8,040 nt of DNA from Clostridia bacterium (GTDB lineage Bacteria; Bacillota; Clostridia; Oscillospirales; CAG-382), in assembly GCA_900757905.1 (NCBI GenBank), contig CAAEPN010000242.1, forward strand, positions 1 through 8,040, in the 5' to 3' direction. Positions 5,913-8,040 of the stretch are shown here, one piece after another (within the stretch, counting starts at the first letter, position 1; each line of letters starts with the position of its first letter). The translations under genes and the position numbers were made by a program. The notes beneath the pieces were generated by a model. The model was not told the DNA's origin. It ran no database searches and saw nothing but the letters and a program-made list of their open reading frames with translations.

Positions 5913-6545
5913 ATGGCAAAATACACAGGTCCCGCTTGCAGACAGTGCCGCAGAGAAGGCGTTAAGCTGTTTGCTAAGGGTGAACGCTGCTTTACCGAAA
6001 AGTGCGCGATGAACAGACGCACCGGCGTGCCGGGTCAGCATGGCGCTGCCCGCAAGAAGGTAAGCGAATATGGCTTGCAGCTCCGTGAGGTGCAGAAGGC
6101 CAAGAGATACTACGGTATCCCGGAAAGACAGTTCAGAAACTACTTCAAGGCTGCTGACGCAAAAGAGGGTATGACCGGTGAAAACCTTCTCACTCTCATC
6201 GAACGCCGTCTTGACAACGTTGTTTTCCGTATGGGCATGGGCGAAAGCCGCAGAGATGCAAGACAGCTCGTTACCCACGGTCATTTCCTCGTAAACGGCA
6301 AGAAGGCAGACATTGCCTCCATGATCCTTCGCGCAGGCGACGTGATCTCCGTTAAGGAAACCAGCCGTAAATCCGATAAGATCAAAGCTCTCATCGAAAA
6401 CCTCGATAACCGTACCTTCCCGGCTTGGCTTGATGTTGACAAGCAGAATGTGACCGCTACGATTACCGCGCTTCCGAAGAGAGAAGACATCGACTTCCCG
6501 TTTGAGGAACACTTCATCGTTGAGTGGTACTCGAAGAAAGCATAA
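5913..6545 (+). CDS. rpsD: 30S ribosomal protein S4, zinc-binding form
   Basis: This encodes a 210-residue S4, a primary 16S rRNA binder that starts 30S body assembly and, in several bacteria, represses its own operon. The N-terminal zinc site is present as C9, C12, C26 and C31, the same positions as the zinc-binding S4 of Thermus. The S4 RNA-binding domain covers about residues 99-163, with RLDNVVFRMG (99-108) and SRRDARQLVTHGHFLVNGKK (112-131). The protein ends EEHFIVEWYSKKA. TAAGGAGG at 5895-5902 is 10 nt before the ATG. rpsD lying inside the alpha block between rpsK and rpoA is the clostridial and proteobacterial layout; in Bacillus subtilis it lies elsewhere. The call is certain; zinc binding is inferred. 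Confidence 0.98.
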   Translation: MAKYTGPACRQCRREGVKLFAKGERCFTEKCAMNRRTGVPGQHGAARKKVSEYGLQLREVQKAKRYYGIPERQFRNYFKAADAKEGMTGENLLTLIERRLDNVVFRMGMGESRRDARQLVTHGHFLVNGKKADIASMILRAGDVISVKETSRKSDKIKALIENLDNRTFPAWLDVDKQNVTATITALPKREDIDFPFEEHFIVEWYSKKA

Positions 6546-6605
6546 CCTTTTGAACTTAAACGAAAGTTACAGAAACGTTATTACGAGAAGGGGAGGTTTC
6601 AGGCA

Positions 6606-7559
6606 ATGATAGAAATAGAAAGACCGAATATTACAACAGTCGAATTGAAATCCGACGGCTCCTACGGCAAGTTCGTGATCGAGCCTTTGGAAAGAGGATA
6701 TGGAACTACGCTCGGCAACTCGCTTCGCCGTGTGCTGTTAAGCTCGCTTCCGGGCGTTGCGGCAACCAGCGTCAAGATTGACGGCGTGCTTCATGAAATC
6801 TCGGTAATCCCCAACGTTAAAGAAGATGTTCCGGAGATCATTCTTAATATCAAAGGCATCACCGCCAAGCTGCATACCGATGCTCCCAAGACCGTCATTC
6901 TCGAAGCGACGGAGGAGGGCGAGGTCAAGGCCGGCGATATCAAGTGTGATGCGGATATTGAGATTCTCAACAAGGATCATCATTTGGCATATGTGGAGGC
7001 TGGCGGCGCTTTGAAAATGGAGCTTACCTTCGGACATGGCCGCGGCTATGTTTCGGGTGAGAAAAACAAGGCTGCTCTGCAAAATCCTCCCATCGGTCTT
7101 ATTTGCGTTGATTCCATCTATACCCCGGTTTACAAAGTGAATTACACGGTGGAAAACACCCGTGTAGGCAACGTGACCGACTACGATAAGCTCACGCTTG
7201 AGGTACTGACGGACGGAACCATCTCCGCAAAGGAAGCCATATCGCTTGCTGCCAAGATTCTCAATGAGCATCTCAGTCTGTTTATAGACTTGTCAGATGA
7301 CGCGAAAAAAGCGGAAATAATGGTGGACAGACAGGAAACCATTAAGGAAAAAGTGTTGGAGATGACCATTGAGGAGCTTGACATGTCAGTGCGCTCGTTC
7401 AACTGTTTGAAGCGCGCCGGCATTGATACAGTCGAAGACCTCGTCAATAAGACGGAGGACGAGATGATCAAGGTTCGTAACCTCGGCAAGAAATCTCTTG
7501 AAGAAGTTATCCAGAAGCTGCATTCTCTCGGCCTTTCCTTAAAGAAGGATGAAGACTGA
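6606..7559 (+). CDS. rpoA: RNA polymerase alpha subunit
   Basis: This encodes a 317-residue alpha subunit, which forms the dimer that scaffolds beta and beta' and contacts promoter UP elements and activators. The N-terminal domain includes GYGTTLGNSLRRVLLSSLPG (31-50), central to dimerisation and assembly, and VENTRVGNVTDYDKLTLEV (182-200). A linker around 228-252 leads to the C-terminal domain with SVRSFNCLKRAGI (261-273), where R263 matches the DNA-contacting Arg265 of Escherichia coli, and RNLGKKSLEEV (291-301). The tail ends KKDED. GGGAGGT at 6591-6597 is 8 nt before the ATG. The 60-nt gap after rpsD holds no good promoter. The protein is complete, with no deviations in the key motifs. 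Confidence 0.99.
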   Translation: MIEIERPNITTVELKSDGSYGKFVIEPLERGYGTTLGNSLRRVLLSSLPGVAATSVKIDGVLHEISVIPNVKEDVPEIILNIKGITAKLHTDAPKTVILEATEEGEVKAGDIKCDADIEILNKDHHLAYVEAGGALKMELTFGHGRGYVSGEKNKAALQNPPIGLICVDSIYTPVYKVNYTVENTRVGNVTDYDKLTLEVLTDGTISAKEAISLAAKILNEHLSLFIDLSDDAKKAEIMVDRQETIKEKVLEMTIEELDMSVRSFNCLKRAGIDTVEDLVNKTEDEMIKVRNLGKKSLEEVIQKLHSLGLSLKKDED

Positions 7560-7584
7560 ACCGAACGGCTGCCACAGTCACCTT

Positions 7585-7655
7585 GAAAACCAATTCCGGT
7601 TGATACCGGAAGGTCATGAGCGCGTTTATTCGAACCGCTCATGATGGGAAAACCA
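7585..7655 (+). repeat. Direct repeat GAAAACCA, two copies
   Basis: The 8-mer GAAAACCA occurs at 7585-7592 and 7648-7655. The first copy ends 1 nt before hairpin 1 and the second directly abuts hairpin 3, so both copies hold a similar place before a stem. A 6-mer CAATTC also recurs at 7591-7596 and 7685-7690. These are short and could be chance, but their matching placement suits a repeated protein-binding module. Confidence 0.3.
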
Positions 7656-7689
7656 CTTGCGGCAACAGGCCGTAAGGATAGTATCAATT
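7594..7689 (+). promoter_or_regulatory. Candidate structured leader before rplQ
   Basis: The 149-nt rpoA-rplQ gap (7560-7708) is the only long non-coding stretch here. Hairpin 1 is TTCCGGT/ACCGGAA (7594-7600 with 7605-7611, loop TGAT). Hairpin 2 is TCATGAGCG/CGCTCATGA (7614-7622 with 7636-7644). Hairpin 3 is CTTGCGGC/GCCGTAAG (7656-7663 with 7669-7676, one G-U pair). In addition TTGATAC (7600-7606) can pair with GTATCAA (7681-7687), extendable by two G-U pairs to 7598/7689. That helix would disrupt hairpin 1 and enclose hairpins 2 and 3 as a three-way junction ending 4 nt before the rplQ SD. No U-tract follows any stem, so control, if any, would be at translation or mRNA stability. The function is inference. 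Confidence 0.45.
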
Positions 7690-7708
7690 CACGAAGGAGG
7701 TTAAATCC

Positions 7709-8040
7709 ATGCCAGGAACAAGAAAACTTGGACGTCCGACAGACATCAGAATGTCCATGTTAAAAGGTCTTGTTACTTATCTGCTCGAAAACGGCAGATT
7801 GGAAACGACCGTATACAGAGCGAAAGAAGTTCGCGCTCTTACCGATAAAATGATTACTTTGGGCAAGAAGAATACCCTTGCTGCAAAGAGACAGGCACTT
7901 GCTTTTATTACCAAGGAAGAGGTTGTCGTTAAGCTCTTTAACGAGATCGCTCCCTCTTATGCAGACCGCAACGGCGGCTACACGAGAGTTCTCAAAATTG
8001 GTCCGAGACGCGGCGACGGCGCCGAAATGGCCATCATTGA
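7709..8040 (+). CDS. rplQ: 50S ribosomal protein L17 (3' end cut by window)
   Basis: One hundred and ten complete codons of L17 are present before the window ends, starting MPGTRKLGRPTDIRMSMLKG and reaching RRGDGAEMAII. L17 lies near the peptide exit tunnel of the 50S subunit. The core KMITLGKKNT (47-56), the LFNEIAPSYADRNGGYTR stretch (76-93) and IGPRRGDG are diagnostic. Since L17 usually ends a few residues past the IIEL motif, only about two or three codons and the stop are probably missing. This is a window edge, not a truncation. AAGGAGG at 7694-7700 is 8 nt before the ATG. The MPGTRKLGRPTD start is of the style seen in clostridial L17 rather than the Bacillus MGYRKLGRTS style. Confidence 0.98.
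   Translation, partial: MPGTRKLGRPTDIRMSMLKGLVTYLLENGRLETTVYRAKEVRALTDKMITLGKKNTLAAKRQALAFITKEEVVVKLFNEIAPSYADRNGGYTRVLKIGPRRGDGAEMAII

Noticed and set aside
5206..6512. Two long - strand open frames opposite rpsM, rpsK and rpsD (226 and 246 codons)
   Set aside because: They are antisense to highly conserved genes, of unconvincing composition, and without recognisable motifs.
6550..6584. TTGAAC ... TATTAC as a possible rpoA promoter
   Set aside because: The spacing is 23 nt and both boxes match only 4 of 6 bases.
7616..7675. 19-codon frame (ATG at 7616) in the rpoA-rplQ gap, a possible leader peptide
   Set aside because: The nearest SD-like GGAAGG is only 2 nt from the ATG, the start is buried in hairpin 2, and the peptide has no runs of regulatory codons.
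7614..7676. Hairpins 2 and 3 before rplQ as intrinsic terminators
   Set aside because: Neither is followed by a run of U; the next bases are TGGGAAAACC and GATAGTATC.

Overview
This window is the distal part of a bacterial ribosomal-protein supercluster (spc operon running into alpha operon). All genes lie on the + strand and are tightly packed: rplF (last codons only), rplR, rpsE, rpmD, rplO, secY, adk, map, a KOW-domain RNA-binding protein gene, infA, rpmJ, rpsM, rpsK, rpsD, rpoA and rplQ (cut by the window edge just before its stop). The order adk-map-KOW-infA-rpmJ after secY is the Gram-positive arrangement. rpsD between rpsK and rpoA, the four-cysteine (zinc) form of S4, and the MPGTRKLGRPTD start of L17 point to Clostridia, perhaps an Oscillospirales-like lineage, rather than Bacilli. 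That placement is inference from gene order and protein style; no database was searched. Base composition looks balanced (about half G+C by eye), and nothing suggests recent transfer or mobile DNA.

Layout. Positions 1-1566 hold large- and small-subunit proteins (L6 end, L18, S5, L30, L15). Positions 1568-4302 hold secretion and housekeeping enzymes: the SecY translocon channel, adenylate kinase and methionine aminopeptidase. Positions 4299-4994 hold small RNA-binding and translation proteins (KOW protein, IF-1, L36). Positions 5041-7559 hold the alpha block (S13, S11, S4, RNA polymerase alpha). rplQ begins at 7709. Most genes have a strong Shine-Dalgarno (SD) sequence. Coupling is likely at rpmD/rplO (2-nt gap), rplO/secY (1-nt gap) and map/KOW (4-nt ATGA overlap). 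I see no convincing promoter or intrinsic terminator, so the genes are probably read from promoters upstream of the window.

How the genes work together: ribosome subunits are built (L, S proteins), translation is initiated (IF-1), nascent chains are trimmed (Map) and exported (SecY), adenylate energy charge is balanced (Adk), and transcription is assembled (RpoA). This is the standard growth-rate-linked core gene set.

The only non-coding stretch over 100 nt is the 149-nt rpoA-rplQ gap. It contains three good hairpins, a repeated 8-mer, and a 7-9 bp long-range pairing that would compete with the first hairpin and close a three-way junction just before the rplQ SD. It is my best candidate for an undescribed element, possibly a translational leader for L17, but this rests on reading one sequence only. 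Small perfect hairpins also sit over the secY stop codon and between rpsM and rpsK. I found no CRISPR, tRNA, rRNA, IS element or accessory system.
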